DNA from: Cytophagales bacterium
Lineage (GTDB): Bacteria > Bacteroidota > Bacteroidia > Cytophagales > Bernardetiaceae
Reading direction: 5' to 3'
Assembly: GCA_013299045.1 (NCBI GenBank)
Contig: JAAFJX010000011.1
Location: forward strand, 62,001-126,000
DNA: 64,000 nucleotides
The position numbers were made by a program, and so were the translations under genes. Numbering within the stretch: the stretch's first letter is position 1; every line of letters starts with the position of its first letter. Below the pieces are notes generated by a model. The model did not search any database, had not been told where the DNA came from, and saw only the letters and a list, made by a program, of their open reading frames with translations. Shown here piece by piece: positions 19,201-28,943 of the stretch.

Positions 19201-19562
19201 ACCTCGTCAAGTTCTTCTGATTTTTCAGAAAGATTGAAACTCAGTTTCAGGTTTTGGCCAAGCGCCAAAAATACATCTTTCTTGGTTTGAGTTTCATACC
19301 CCGTAAAACTCACTGTAATAGTGTAAGGGCCGCCAACGCTCATGTTTGGAATATAAAAACCGCCATCAGAGCCAGTAGCGACACCAAAACGAGCGCCAGT
19401 AGGTTCGTGTACGGCCAGAACTGTTGCACCGGGCAAGGTTTCGCCTTCTTTTTCTAGAACAGCGCCACTGAGTGTAGATGTAGTAGTGCCTTGTGCCCAT
19501 GCTTTAGGCATAGCCCCCAGCATTGCTAAAAGGAAACTTAAAAGAAAATACAGATTTCTCAT
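16281..19562 (-). CDS. Oar-like TonB-dependent outer membrane receptor
   Basis: The 1093-aa protein has a signal peptide (ending KAWAQG) and a CarboxypepD_reg-like domain (STLSGAVLEKEGETLPGATVLAV, residues about 28-110). A TonB plug follows (LDEVVVTYKRE; LNDFARLTPQAKI; GGQAGISPISVDAIEEMQV; GGGINAVTRSGSN), then a large beta-barrel ending in an aromatic residue (LGIRYIF). This order is typical of the Oar family of TonB-dependent receptors in Bacteroidota and Myxococcus, which import or handle large substrates; some are linked to protease or adhesion secretion. No SusD partner follows, so it is not a classical SusCD glycan system. The longer frame starts at a TTG (19598); the ATG at 19562 lies immediately before the signal peptide and is used here. 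Confidence 0.92.
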   Translation of the reverse strand: MRNLYFLLSFLLAMLGAMPKAWAQGTTTSTLSGAVLEKEGETLPGATVLAVHEPTGARFGVATGSDGGFYIPNMSVGGPYTITVSFTGYETQTKKDVFLALGQNLKLSFNLSEKSEELDEVVVTYKREIMDGTKTGASLVIDEKSISSLPTISRDLNDFARLTPQAKITERGGLSVAGMNQRFNSIFIDGAVNNDVFGLSDQGTNGGQAGISPISVDAIEEMQVVIAPYDVKLGGFAGGGINAVTRSGSNKLQGSAYYLFRNQSLAGKTPTDLEGANRTKLADFSSQTYGFRLGGPIIKNKLFFFVNAEIQHDETPQPFDFNTYNPGDSIKGRAKRADIDAMINNLKTKYNYDPGVFNDNTRTLDGQKFLVRFDYNISDKHKMTFRHSYTRGTATLPLASNSNVLNFSNNGQFFPSTTNSSALEFKSNLGSKASNNLILGFTRVSDDRDPIGKDFPSIIINEGNRGSIRIGSEAFSSANKLTQSVFTLTNNFNLYKGKHTLTFGTHNEFYQIYNLFIGQNFGEYVFSNLADFQNGRPANEFNRSFSLVDGVTGDGSEAAAKFSAAQLGFYVQDELQMSEKFKMTAGLRIDVPMFFSQPREDKYFNDSTVAKIEAAGYDMFGAKSGKMPTAQVMFAPRVGFNYDVKGDGTLQIRGGLGLFTSRVPFVWPAGMYTNNGLSIGRVQRLLRNAKTAADTANLVFDPATNRFDPDLSKAVRSSGQMDLFSNNFRFPQVLRASLAVDYKLPWDLVASGEIIATKIMNNVLYYNYNIKKSAKTLGADSLPDNRPLFNRGDLIDRRYQGIYVGTNTDEGYTLNFTASLQKTFDNGFAATLAYTYGNAMSVYDGTSSQNSSQWRGVNSIDGRNNVPVGVSDFDLGHRVIGAVSYRKAYAKYFATTISLFYTGQSGDRFSYIYNDNGGLTNEDSRERSLIWVPKSKDEIIFGKVDKSKVVRLSSTEADAMWNELNAYIEQDKYLKGRRGDYAERNGARLPFVSILDLRILQDFYVTVNEKKHTLQLSFDVFNFTNMLNKDWGRRYFAQDGQVEILDFVGMDPNSSKSIPVFSFKKPVTDPWAIDDSGTTSSRWQAQLGIRYIF

Positions 19563-19611
19563 GTTTTTCAATGTTATTTTAATGTAGTGAGAGTACAAAC
19601 AAATAGTGCCG

Positions 19612-19639
19612 CAAAGGTATATAAAAGATTTTAGAGCAA
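19612..19639 (-). promoter_or_regulatory. Promoter of the Oar-like receptor gene
   Basis: On the minus strand, TACCTTTG (19612-19619) is preceded at a 17-base spacing by TTG (19637-19639). The predicted leader to the ATG at 19562 is about 45 bases. Confidence 0.55.
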
Positions 19640-19821
19640 TATTAACAAATGTTTAAATAATATAATTTGCTAAAAATCAATAATTTACATACTATTTTAA
19701 AGTTATCTTTACTTTTTGGTTAAACCTGTTTAAATTTTATACGGTAGCAGGTTGGTATGTTTTTAGTACGCATCAAGCAGCAGTCTAAACAAGCACTGTT
19801 CTCAATTTTGAGCAGCTATTT

Positions 19822-20142
19822 AGCCGTCCCTTAAAAACACTTAAGATGTTTATTATTAGTTAATTAAATAAGAATTTCATCTTTAAAATCTCTTAGATTT
19901 TAGCCTATTTTGTCAAATGACTGGCAAAATCTCAAGGTTTTTTTTAAGTCCTACCATGCCTCGCACCAGACAAAAGCGAATGGCTCAAAAGTCAGAGGGT
20001 GAGATTTTCTGTGCAACTATGTTTTGTGAGAGAATGAATCAAAGAAAAAGCCACCCAAAACCATGAGGCTGTTCCTAAAGCAGATAAATCATATCAATCA
20101 ATTGATGCGCTTGTTCTTATACCGACTTTTTAAGGGACGACT
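19822..20142. repeat. MITE-like repeat, copy B (long form)
   Basis: This unit of about 320 bp has ends AGCCGTCCCTTAAAAA and TTTTTAAGGGACGACT. Its left part (TTATTATTAGTTAATTAAATAAG) resembles copy A. Its middle shares blocks with copy D, for example CAAAAGCGAATGGCTCAAA and GAGATTTTCTGTGCAA. The heptamer TATTTAG is repeated at both edges (19817-19823 and 20142-20148); it may be a target duplication or part of the termini, since copy C carries it too. It fills most of the 620-base gap between the receptor and the 7TM phosphatase. No ORF is inside. Confidence 0.7.
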
Positions 20143-20184
20143 ATTTAGCTTTACAATAGAACTGATGCAATAAGCCCCCAAACA

Positions 20185-22290
20185 TTACAACTCTAAACCC
20201 ACTACACAGATATCGTCGCGCTGCACAGTGTTTTCCATGAATGCCATCAGATAATTGTCTAATAGCTGCTTTTGTTGGTTCATGCTGCTGTTGGCGCTGT
20301 CTTCCAATAGCGCGATGAATTTGGTGCTACCCATGCGTTTTCTGGCAGCATTATTTTGGTCAGTGAAGCCATCAGACGTTAAAAACAACTTATCGCCTTG
20401 CTTCAGACGCAGGGTCTGCTCTTGAAAATCTCGTTTGTCGGCTTTTCTGTCATCGCCAATATTGCTTGATATGCCTTTTAGGCGTTGTATTTTGCCATCT
20501 TTTGGCAAATAAAAAAGAGAAAGATGCGCCCCCGATAAGCAAGCAGTAGTTTGATTGTTCACGGCTTCAAAAGCCACGAGCATAATATCCATACCGCTGC
20601 TATTCTTGGTTACCGCGGAGTCAAGCGTTTTTCTGGCTTCTGTATCAAGGCTTTTAATAATCTGACCAGGATTAAGAATACCTCTTGCTGTGATGCTATC
20701 TAGGAGTGTACTGGCCACAATAGTCATAAAAGCACCTCGCACGCCATGCCCCGTACAGTCCCCGACAGCCAAAAATGTTTTGCCACTGATGGTTCGGAGC
20801 CAGTAAAAATCGCCCGAAACGATGTGTTGTGGTTTGTAAAGTATAAAAAAGTCTTTGAATGTGTTTTTAAAAATGTCCTGGCTGGGCAAAATGGCTTTCT
20901 GAATTAACTCAGCGGAGCGGATACTATCAGTAATGGTTCGCTGGAAGATGTTTAGCTGCTTATTGCTTGCTTCTAAAGCATCGCGCTGCGCCGATAGCTC
21001 CTCTTGCGTTTGGTAAAGTTCTTCGTTGGAGGCCATTAACTCGGCATTGGATAGTTGAAGGTCGTTGGTCTTTTCTAAAACGCGCTGTTCTAATATTGTA
21101 TTTTGTTCTGCTATAAGGCGTGCATTTTCTTTATCTGCATTTTCCTTAGCCTCTTTCAGCTTTTCTTGGTCATAGCGTGTTTTTTGCGCCACCGCGAAAG
21201 CCAAAATACAGCATTCAAAGAAATAACCCATACTCAAATATTTAATCGGAAAAATCTCATAGATGCTAAAATGCAACCCTATAATTTCTAAAATACCAAA
21301 TACCAATAGAATAGAATAAGCTAACAGAGCTAAAAAGCTGCCTGCTCTTTTAATTTTCCAGCCTTGATAAGTCATAGATATAGCATAAAGAAGCGTCGCT
21401 ACGCCAAACACTTCCGATAGCAAAAATGACAGCGGGAACATATAATAATCCATAAAAAACAGGATAAACACACAAACAGATAAAGAATAAATGATGAAAT
21501 TATTTTTTATCTCAAGAAGTAATTTGATATAAAGACAAATAAAAATTAGTATTATCTGAAAAAGAACATTAGACAACATATTTGTATGAGGAACTAAAAA
21601 ATTGTCCATGCCGAGCAAAAGCTTATGAAAGCCTCCATGAATACAAAGATGGGTGGCATAAGCCAATACCAAAAGTGCATAGACTGCATGAAGGCTACGC
21701 TTTGAAGAAATAGCTATGTAAGCATTGACGCAAAAAGTGAATAGCAAAACACCCAAGACAAGCCCACAGAAAATAGCTGTATTGACAGTTTTTGACTCAT
21801 AAACGCCCTCTGCTGCAATTTGAGGTTTTAAGGACCTACTGTTATTCAAAATTTTTGCATAAAAAACATTACTGCCTGGAGCAAGCTCCAAATAAAAAGT
21901 ATTGGAGGCCGCTTTGGGCAACTCTTCCATTTCTTTAATATCTCCATTACTAAGTCGGTAGCAAACAAAACGTTCGGTGTACCAACTATTGATTGCCCAG
22001 ACCACCTTCTGAGCAAAATTCTCCTTATTATGAATGGTAAAACGCAACCAATAAAACTGTTCCGTAAGCCCCAGATTAATGCTAGCACTTTTGCAAGGAG
22101 TAAAGCTATATTGAGCATTAGGGTTAGCTAATTCTTCTATACCAATTCTATTCAAGCTATCTTTCAGCCAATAAGTTACTTCCGATAAACTCCGAACTTG
22201 GTCTTGTATGTTTGCATCACAAACAAACTGAGCGCGCAGACTTTGGGCCTGCAACAACAAAAAAAATGATAAGACAATTATTTTACCCAC
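20185..22290 (-). CDS. 7TMR-DISM sensor with SpoIIE (PP2C-type) phosphatase domain
   Basis: The 701-aa protein has a signal peptide (ending LRAQF) and a 7TMR-DISM extracellular domain (TYWLKDSLN; FYWLRFTIHN; VVWAINSWYTERFVCY). Seven TM helices follow (residues about 175-385), then a long coiled coil (about 390-470) and a SpoIIE phosphatase domain (SIRSAELIQKAILP; HIVSGDFYWL; GDCTGHGVRGAFMTI; LTSDGFTDQ; QRDDICVVGL). It should sense an extracellular carbohydrate-like ligand and dephosphorylate a cytoplasmic partner. The only plausible start is GTG at 22290: an in-frame stop lies just upstream, and there is no Met before the signal peptide core. It differs from the HAMP-type phosphatase at 8949 in its sensor module. 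Confidence 0.9.
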   Translation of the reverse strand: MGKIIVLSFFLLLQAQSLRAQFVCDANIQDQVRSLSEVTYWLKDSLNRIGIEELANPNAQYSFTPCKSASINLGLTEQFYWLRFTIHNKENFAQKVVWAINSWYTERFVCYRLSNGDIKEMEELPKAASNTFYLELAPGSNVFYAKILNNSRSLKPQIAAEGVYESKTVNTAIFCGLVLGVLLFTFCVNAYIAISSKRSLHAVYALLVLAYATHLCIHGGFHKLLLGMDNFLVPHTNMLSNVLFQIILIFICLYIKLLLEIKNNFIIYSLSVCVFILFFMDYYMFPLSFLLSEVFGVATLLYAISMTYQGWKIKRAGSFLALLAYSILLVFGILEIIGLHFSIYEIFPIKYLSMGYFFECCILAFAVAQKTRYDQEKLKEAKENADKENARLIAEQNTILEQRVLEKTNDLQLSNAELMASNEELYQTQEELSAQRDALEASNKQLNIFQRTITDSIRSAELIQKAILPSQDIFKNTFKDFFILYKPQHIVSGDFYWLRTISGKTFLAVGDCTGHGVRGAFMTIVASTLLDSITARGILNPGQIIKSLDTEARKTLDSAVTKNSSGMDIMLVAFEAVNNQTTACLSGAHLSLFYLPKDGKIQRLKGISSNIGDDRKADKRDFQEQTLRLKQGDKLFLTSDGFTDQNNAARKRMGSTKFIALLEDSANSSMNQQKQLLDNYLMAFMENTVQRDDICVVGLEL

Positions 22291-22356
22291 AGAAAAAGTT
22301 GAAAATTATAGAGTAGCTGGTGCTGTTTTTGTAACAATTTAAGAGTAAGGTTATCA

Positions 22357-22401
22357 AAAACTGAACCAATGCCTACTTTTTTCAGACACTGGTTCAGTTT
22401 T
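22357..22401 (-). terminator. Terminator of the ALDH gene
   Basis: A perfect 12-bp inverted repeat AAAACTGAACCA / TGGTTCAGTTTT with a 21-base loop and a T run on the minus strand lies 8 bases after the dehydrogenase stop codon. Confidence 0.85.
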
Positions 22402-22408
22402 GTTTTGT

Positions 22409-23980
22409 TTATACATCAAACTTAATGCCCTGTGCGAGCGGGAGGTCTTTGCTATAATTAAGCGTATTGGTCTGGCGGCGCATATAGGCTTTCCATGAAT
22501 CTGAGCCAGATTCACGCCCACCACCAGTTTCTTTCTCACCGCCAAAAGCCCCACCTATTTCAGCGCCCGAAGTGCCAATATTGACATTGGCTATGCCACA
22601 ATCCGAACCTTCTGCCGAGAGGAAAAGCTCCGCCTCTTGCATATTGTTGGTAAAGACAGAAGAAGAAAGTCCTTGTTTAACACCATTCTGCAAGGCTATG
22701 GCATTCTTAACTTCGCCTTTGTACTTGATAAGATAAAGAATTGGCGCAAAAGTTTCGTCCTGAACAATCTTGTAATGATTTTCGGCCTCAATGATGGCTG
22801 GTTTTACATAAGTACCGCTTTCAAAGCCTTTCCCTTCAAGCACTTGACCGCCGCATATCAGCTTGCCGCCTTCGCTTTTGGCTTGCACAATAGCGTTTGT
22901 AAACAAATTCACAGCATCTTTGTCAATTAGTGGGCCTACGAGCGTTTTGGGGTCTAGGGGGTGTCCTATAGGCAAATTTTTATATATTTTTACTAAACGC
23001 TCTTTAACAGTGTCATAATGAGATTCGTGAACGAGCAAGCGGCGGGTGGTGGTGCAACGTTGTCCGCACGTGCCTGCAGCACCAAAAACTGTAGCCCGCA
23101 CAGCCAACTCTACATTGGCGTTCTCGGAGATAATGATGGCATTGTTACCACCAAGCTCGAGCAGTGAGCGCCCCAAACGTGAAGCAACAGTTGCTGCAAC
23201 TTTTTTGCCCATACGCACCGAGCCTGTGGCGGATACAAGCGGCACGCGCTCATCTTGCGCCATCAGCTCGCCTACACGCGCATCGCCTATAATGAGGCTA
23301 AAGAGACCTTCAGGCAGCTTATTTTCTCGCAAGACTTTGGCAATGATGTGCTGGCAGGCAATGGCCGTGAGCGGTGTTTTTTCAGAGGGTTTCCACACAC
23401 ACACATCACCACAAACCGCCGCCAACATGGCGTTCCATGCCCAAACTGCCACCGGGAAATTAAAGGCCGAGATAATTCCAACGACCCCAATCGGATGCCA
23501 TTGTTCATACATACGATGTTGCGGACGTTCTGAGTGCATCGTTAAACCATACAGCTGGCGCGAAAGCCCTACCGCAAAATCACAGATGTCAATCATTTCT
23601 TGAACCTCGCCAAGCCCTTCCTGATAAATCTTGCCCATCTCGAGCGTAACCAGTTTGCCAAGAGGCTCTTTGTATTCGCGTAAACGCTCACCAATTTGCC
23701 TAACAACTTCGCCGCGCTTAGGAGCTGGCATTTGTCGCCATTGCAAAAAAGCCTCAGAGGCGCTTTTCATTACCTTTTCATAGCATTTCGCGTTGGCATA
23801 GCGCACAGTGGCCAGATGAGAGCCGTCTGCTGGCGAAAAAATAGATTTTAGGTCGCCACCTTCGCTTTTGCCGCCCCAAACTTGCCCCGTACTATAAGCA
23901 GGGTTCTGCGTTTTGATACCTAATTTTTGAAGGACACGCGCCACTTCATTTTTTTCTGTTTCTACCACAATTTGTGCCAT
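22409..23980 (-). CDS. ALDH7 (antiquitin-like) aldehyde dehydrogenase
   Basis: The 523-aa cytoplasmic enzyme shows the full ALDH core: [29 protein letters not shown], catalytic Glu275 in LLELGGNN and catalytic Cys309 in [12 protein letters not shown]. The C-terminal block is [26 protein letters not shown]. The GQRCTTTRR form and the [12 protein letters not shown] ending are typical of ALDH7/antiquitin, which oxidises alpha-aminoadipate semialdehyde (piperideine-6-carboxylate) in lysine catabolism. The exact substrate is an inference. The gene is monocistronic, with its own terminator and 750 bases of non-coding sequence upstream. Confidence 0.9.
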   Translation of the reverse strand: MAQIVVETEKNEVARVLQKLGIKTQNPAYSTGQVWGGKSEGGDLKSIFSPADGSHLATVRYANAKCYEKVMKSASEAFLQWRQMPAPKRGEVVRQIGERLREYKEPLGKLVTLEMGKIYQEGLGEVQEMIDICDFAVGLSRQLYGLTMHSERPQHRMYEQWHPIGVVGIISAFNFPVAVWAWNAMLAAVCGDVCVWKPSEKTPLTAIACQHIIAKVLRENKLPEGLFSLIIGDARVGELMAQDERVPLVSATGSVRMGKKVAATVASRLGRSLLELGGNNAIIISENANVELAVRATVFGAAGTCGQRCTTTRRLLVHESHYDTVKERLVKIYKNLPIGHPLDPKTLVGPLIDKDAVNLFTNAIVQAKSEGGKLICGGQVLEGKGFESGTYVKPAIIEAENHYKIVQDETFAPILYLIKYKGEVKNAIALQNGVKQGLSSSVFTNNMQEAELFLSAEGSDCGIANVNIGTSGAEIGGAFGGEKETGGGRESGSDSWKAYMRRQTNTLNYSKDLPLAQGIKFDV

Positions 23981-24729
23981 ACGCCTTATGTTTTGTTTGA
24001 GATAAAATGTTGAAAGAATACTTCTTTAATACAAGTTTTAAGCTCTTCAGTACGCTTTGCTATAGGCCATTCTAGCAAGTAAAAACCATATAGACAAGTA
24101 AAACCGGAGCGCGAAGTTCTGTATTTTTTTAATGATAAGCAAATAGAGCCAGATTTTAAAATGTTTGTATGCACCCAAAAGCATAGCAATTTAGTAAAAG
24201 ATATTGACTTCCTAAATGTTATGTTAAGATAAATTTACCTTTAGTTATCATTCCTGTTTCCTTTCAGAACAGTTTTTTTTATCCATACAACCAGTTGTCG
24301 TCAAAAAAAAATGTATGCAATAATGATAGAGATATTGCTGTTCTGATATTTGAAAACGCTCATTATATGGGTAAACTTCCTGCACCAGCGCCTATTCTGT
24401 TCTATCACTTGCAGAGAAAGCTAAGGTCTTACTTGTATTTTTTCTTTTGCAAATAAGAAAAAGCAAGCACTGTGCGTTATAAAGAAAGGCCATTGAATGA
24501 GGGTTTAGCGCTTGGATAGTTTACATCAAAAGGTTTTGAGTGCTGCGCTTAGTCAAAATTACGGCACGATTTAAGTTATAAAAAATACTGCTATCGCGCT
24601 TTTTGTTGAAGAGGGCACTCCATTTAGCCAAAAGCCGTATAAAGAATACTCAAAACAGCAACCGAATAAGGCACAATGAGTTAATGATTGTGCTAACCCA
24701 TTGAATTATATTCTAAGCTCTGCAAAAAA
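23981..24729. other. Gene-free stretch between two divergent genes
   Basis: These 749 bases are AT-rich. The only frame of any length (23986-24189, minus strand) has no recognisable domain and an unlikely composition. I saw no TAnnTTTG element with a good -33 box, no strong hairpin and no copy of the MITE family. It must contain the promoters of both the dehydrogenase and the large LRR protein, but I cannot locate them. Confidence 0.5.
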
Positions 24730-27700
24730 ATGAATACTCCAATTACTGAACAACAAGCCATTAATTTGATAAACAGCAGGTTGTCAGTCCTTACGAAATC
24801 CTTGCTCTGTCTGCTCTTTTTGAGTATAGCTCCGCGTTTTGCGCAAGCGCAATGCCCCACGGACTCCACGAACTTAGTAGCGCTCTATACCGCTACTGGC
24901 GGCGCAAGTTGGACTACCACTTGGAACTTATCCACACCATATAACACATGGTTTGGCGTAACGGTAGATGCCAGCCGCTGCGTTACAGCCGTGCGTTTGC
25001 CGAGTAATAACCTTACAGGCAACATACCTGCCGCGTTTTGTAATTTAAGTAAACTAGAAATTCTGGATTTGCGCAGCAATGTTTTGAGTGGAACACTTAC
25101 GGCAAGTTTGGGTAGCCTTACGCAGCTCCGCTACTTGGATTTGAGCCGAAACAACTTTAGTGGCCCCATGCCTGCCAGTGTAGGCAGCCTTGTCCAAATG
25201 CGCTCCTTACTCTTGAATAATAACAGATTCAATGGCGCAATGCCTGCCGGCATAGGTGGCATGAATGCGCTTGAGCGTATGGACTTATCCAATAACTTAT
25301 TCACGGGTGCGGTAAGTGCCGTTTTTACAGGTATAGGCACTTTGAACAAAGTACTTCTCAACAACAATTCTCTATCTGGTCTTATTCCACCCACCATTGG
25401 CGGCATGAGCAATTTGGACTCACTTGATTTGAGTTTTAATCAATTGACTGGTGCCGTTCCTACCACTTTTACTGGTTTAAGCAGCATACGCTTTTTGGGC
25501 TTGGCGAACAATAAATTAACGTCTATGCCCAAAATGACTACTATTCCTGTTTTGGCAACACTGAAACTTGAAAATAATAAGTTCATGTTTGATGCCATAG
25601 AGGCTAATCTGGGCATTGCGCGATTTTCTTATGCACCGCAGGACAGTGTAGGCACAATCAGCTTAAAAGCCACCTGCCCAGGCACCAATCTTTTTGATAC
25701 AGCCACAACGGTTCTTGGGAAGTTCAATGTGTATAGCTGGTACAAATATACGGCAGGAGTGCCGGCGGTTGTTTCTGGCCCCACCACGGCAGACAGTGTT
25801 CTGGATATTCTTGATGTGTTGCCAACAGATGCAGGTACTTATATCTGCCACATAACAAACTCGCAATGCACAGACCCCAGCTCGCCCGAAACGAACCTCA
25901 CGCTTTATTTTCGTGCAACCACCGTACAAGTGTTTAGTATCTCGGCCAATGTCATATCAAAAGACACAACAATATGTTTTGGGGCTGTACCGCCTGTCAT
26001 CAAAGGCACATTAGTAGAGGGCATAGGAGGTGTGTTTTTATACCAATGGCAGACCTCTCCGAACGGTGTAACTTGGGCTAATGCCGTTACTACCAAAGAC
26101 TTTCCTATTAGTGTGGCGCTAACTGATACCACCTTTTTCAGGCGTTTAGTTACGGGAGATTGCACTGACACGAGCAATGTTGTTAAAGTTAATATTGTGC
26201 CTCAGTATGGCGCAAATACCATAGGGCCAAACCAAACAATATGCGGTGGCGCACTTGCCGATACTATTAGAGGTTCAGCACCTTCCATTTCTGGTAAGAC
26301 TTTCGGCTATCAATGGCAAATTTCCAATGATAATGGCGCTACTTGGATAAACACCGGCACTGCTAAAGACTTCCGTCCTGCTGGAGCCATCACAGATACG
26401 GTGCGTGTACGGCGCATTGTACTGGGTGCGTGTAAGCCCGATACCAGCAATGTAGTCTTTTTGTTTGCCATTACAGAGATAGAAAAAAATACCATATCAA
26501 AAGACCAGTTTATTTGTAAAGATGCTGTTCCTAAGCTGATTGAAGGCTCTAAGCCCACAGGTGCTACAGGTATTTATCAGTTTTATTGGCAATTTTTCCG
26601 AGGCGATACGCTCTGGGTTACGGTGGACTCTTCCATAGCGAGCTACTTACCAAAGCCAGTAACAGATACCACGCGCTTTAGACGCATTGCCGTTAGCGGT
26701 TGCCAAAAAGATACCAGCAATGTGGTTACTATTTTTACAACCACCGACCTATCGCCTTTCAATGACAACATCACTATTGAGCGCCGTCGTGTATGCTATG
26801 GCGACAGCATGGTTTTTAAAGGGGAGCGTGTCCCTGTTTCGGCTGGATTTTATTATTTATGGCAGACCTCTCGGGACAGTATTACGTGGAAAAACTTAGA
26901 CTCTACCCAGAACATGACCTTGCAGGATTCTGTACTAGACACCCTTTTTGTACCCTTACCCGAAGATTTTTACGTGCGGCGCTTGGTAGTAGATAGTTGC
27001 GTAAAGTATGTGAGTAACCTGCTTAAAATAGATTTGGTTTTACCAATTCAAAACAATTTGCTTTCGCCAGACACCCTCACTATTTGCGAAACAGATACCA
27101 CATGGACAATTTTGGACACTATGCCTACTGGCGGTATGGGGCGCTACAAGTTCTTCTGGCAAATTTCCTACGACAGCGTCCGCTGGGGTGTACGCGATAC
27201 CACTCGAAGTATGCGCTACTTCCCGCTGCCCGATACCACCTATTTCAGGCGCTTGGTCATTGACTCTTGTTTTATAGACACCAGCAATGTGGTTAAGATA
27301 AATGTCATTTTTAATTATGGTTTGAACAAAATTACACCTTCGGATAGTATCATCTGTTCGGGCGATACTACACTCGTAGTTTTTGGTACGCCGCCGCGGC
27401 GTGCACGCGGAAGTTACATTTACCAATGGGAGTATTCGCCAGATTCTAGCACTTGGTTTACCTATGATAGCTCTGTCCTACATTTTGTGCCTGATACCTT
27501 AGTGCGACAGACCACTTATTTTAGGCGTATTGTGCTGGGCGGCTGCACCCCCGACACAAGCAATGTGTCTAAGGTAACTTTTATAGAGAACGTAGAGTTC
27601 AACCTTATTGAGAAAGACCATACTGTTTGTGAGGGCGACTCTATCCCGAAATTGATAGGGACTATTCCGGTCAATTATGATAGCACCTTCATCATTACAT

Positions 27701-28917
27701 GGGAGCGGTCTTTTGATAGTTTAGACTGGATAAAGGCTGGTGGCGATACACTGGACTTTGTGCCAGGAGTGGCGCGAGAAGATATTTTTTATAGACGTGC
27801 CATTACAAGACGAGCAGAATGCGACCCTAATTTGAGCAATGTTGTTAAGATAATCGTTATCAAGCGCATTCAAAATAATCGTATTTTTGATGACCAAACT
27901 ATTTGTTTGGGCGATACCGTGGATACCCTCATAGGTAATACACCTACTGGTGGCGATGGCCTTTATGAATATCTTTGGCAGCGCCGTTTTGTCAAAGATA
28001 GCGTTTGGCTAGATGTTTCTGCAAAAGAAAGGTATGGGCCGGGGCGCTTGGCCTTGTCTGCCTTTTTTCGCCGTATCGTCAAAACAAGATGCTTTTCGGA
28101 CACAAGTGTATCTGTAAAAATAACGGTTAATCAGCCAATTCGTTTCAATACCATTCAAGCAGACCAAACGGTTTGTGCGCGCTCTATCCCTGCACTTATT
28201 GAAGGCACAGTCATTCTAGACACACTTGCTGAATTTGGGCTGTTCAGATATAAATGGCAGGTGTCCAAAAACCGCAAAGACTGGACAGACATTGCGCGAA
28301 GTAACGAACCCACTTATCAGCCACCCGCTTTGGACTCCACCCGCCACTACCGTCGAATTATTGCAAACGATTGTTTCACCGATAGCAGCAACATCGTTGT
28401 TATTAACGTTTTGCGTCTGCCTGAAGTAGAAGCTGGCTCTGATACAACCATAGATATTGGCTTCTCTGTTCGTTTAAAAGCCACAGGCGCTATTACTTAC
28501 CGATGGTCGCCTGCCGAGTCTTTGGATAATGATACTATTCCGAACCCACTAGCTACGCCTTTTATAACCACCGACTACATCGTTGAGGGAACAGACATAA
28601 ATGGGTGTAAAAACTACGACACGATTCAGGTACGTGTAGATGGTGTGCCGAAGGTACGTGCCGTAGATGCCATCGTACCGAATGGAGACGACCTAAACGA
28701 ATTTTTCTATATAGAAGGCTTGGAGCGTTATCCTGAAAACACCCTGACCATTTTCAATCGCTGGGGCGAGGAGGTCTTTACAAAAAAGAACTATACCAAT
28801 GATTGGAATGGGGTAAACAACAACGGTAACCCGCTGCCCGAAGGCACATACTTCTATATGCTGCGGTTCAAGATTACAACTAAAGTGGTGAGTGGCTCAT
28901 TTATGATATTTAGGTAA
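24730..28917 (+). CDS. Giant surface protein: LRR, nine Ig-like repeats, T9SS type B sorting domain
   Basis: The 1395-aa protein has a signal peptide (ending near AQAQC, residue 42). Plant-type leucine-rich repeats follow (about 65-280; units like LSGLIPPTIGGMSNLDSLDLSFNQLTG), then an Ig-like spacer containing DAGTYICHI (about 310-400). Nine tandem repeats of about 92 residues occupy residues 405-1231. Each repeat has a DxxIC start, a W or Y/F-x-W-Q centre and a 'FRRIV...C..DTSNVVKI' end. A cadherin/PKD-like linker follows, and the protein ends in the gliding-motility-associated C-terminal domain (VPNGDDLNEFFYIEG...LTIFNRWGEEVF...PEGTYFYML, about 1316-1395). The CTD marks it as a T9SS substrate attached to or released from the surface, so an adhesin or matrix role is inferred. 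The single usable ATG is 24730. Confidence 0.9.
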   Translation: MNTPITEQQAINLINSRLSVLTKSLLCLLFLSIAPRFAQAQCPTDSTNLVALYTATGGASWTTTWNLSTPYNTWFGVTVDASRCVTAVRLPSNNLTGNIPAAFCNLSKLEILDLRSNVLSGTLTASLGSLTQLRYLDLSRNNFSGPMPASVGSLVQMRSLLLNNNRFNGAMPAGIGGMNALERMDLSNNLFTGAVSAVFTGIGTLNKVLLNNNSLSGLIPPTIGGMSNLDSLDLSFNQLTGAVPTTFTGLSSIRFLGLANNKLTSMPKMTTIPVLATLKLENNKFMFDAIEANLGIARFSYAPQDSVGTISLKATCPGTNLFDTATTVLGKFNVYSWYKYTAGVPAVVSGPTTADSVLDILDVLPTDAGTYICHITNSQCTDPSSPETNLTLYFRATTVQVFSISANVISKDTTICFGAVPPVIKGTLVEGIGGVFLYQWQTSPNGVTWANAVTTKDFPISVALTDTTFFRRLVTGDCTDTSNVVKVNIVPQYGANTIGPNQTICGGALADTIRGSAPSISGKTFGYQWQISNDNGATWINTGTAKDFRPAGAITDTVRVRRIVLGACKPDTSNVVFLFAITEIEKNTISKDQFICKDAVPKLIEGSKPTGATGIYQFYWQFFRGDTLWVTVDSSIASYLPKPVTDTTRFRRIAVSGCQKDTSNVVTIFTTTDLSPFNDNITIERRRVCYGDSMVFKGERVPVSAGFYYLWQTSRDSITWKNLDSTQNMTLQDSVLDTLFVPLPEDFYVRRLVVDSCVKYVSNLLKIDLVLPIQNNLLSPDTLTICETDTTWTILDTMPTGGMGRYKFFWQISYDSVRWGVRDTTRSMRYFPLPDTTYFRRLVIDSCFIDTSNVVKINVIFNYGLNKITPSDSIICSGDTTLVVFGTPPRRARGSYIYQWEYSPDSSTWFTYDSSVLHFVPDTLVRQTTYFRRIVLGGCTPDTSNVSKVTFIENVEFNLIEKDHTVCEGDSIPKLIGTIPVNYDSTFIITWERSFDSLDWIKAGGDTLDFVPGVAREDIFYRRAITRRAECDPNLSNVVKIIVIKRIQNNRIFDDQTICLGDTVDTLIGNTPTGGDGLYEYLWQRRFVKDSVWLDVSAKERYGPGRLALSAFFRRIVKTRCFSDTSVSVKITVNQPIRFNTIQADQTVCARSIPALIEGTVILDTLAEFGLFRYKWQVSKNRKDWTDIARSNEPTYQPPALDSTRHYRRIIANDCFTDSSNIVVINVLRLPEVEAGSDTTIDIGFSVRLKATGAITYRWSPAESLDNDTIPNPLATPFITTDYIVEGTDINGCKNYDTIQVRVDGVPKVRAVDAIVPNGDDLNEFFYIEGLERYPENTLTIFNRWGEEVFTKKNYTNDWNGVNNNGNPLPEGTYFYMLRFKITTKVVSGSFMIFR

Positions 28918-28943
28918 AGCGTGCGTTAGCTGCCCTGTTAGAT

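Noticed and set aside
16281-19562. A SusCD-type glycan utilisation locus
   Set aside because: The receptor is Oar-like and no SusD, glycoside hydrolase or matching regulator is adjacent.
23986-24189. 67-codon minus-strand frame upstream of the ALDH gene
   Set aside because: No recognisable motif, odd Cys/Tyr/Phe-rich composition, and no promoter. It is more likely a chance frame in the leader.
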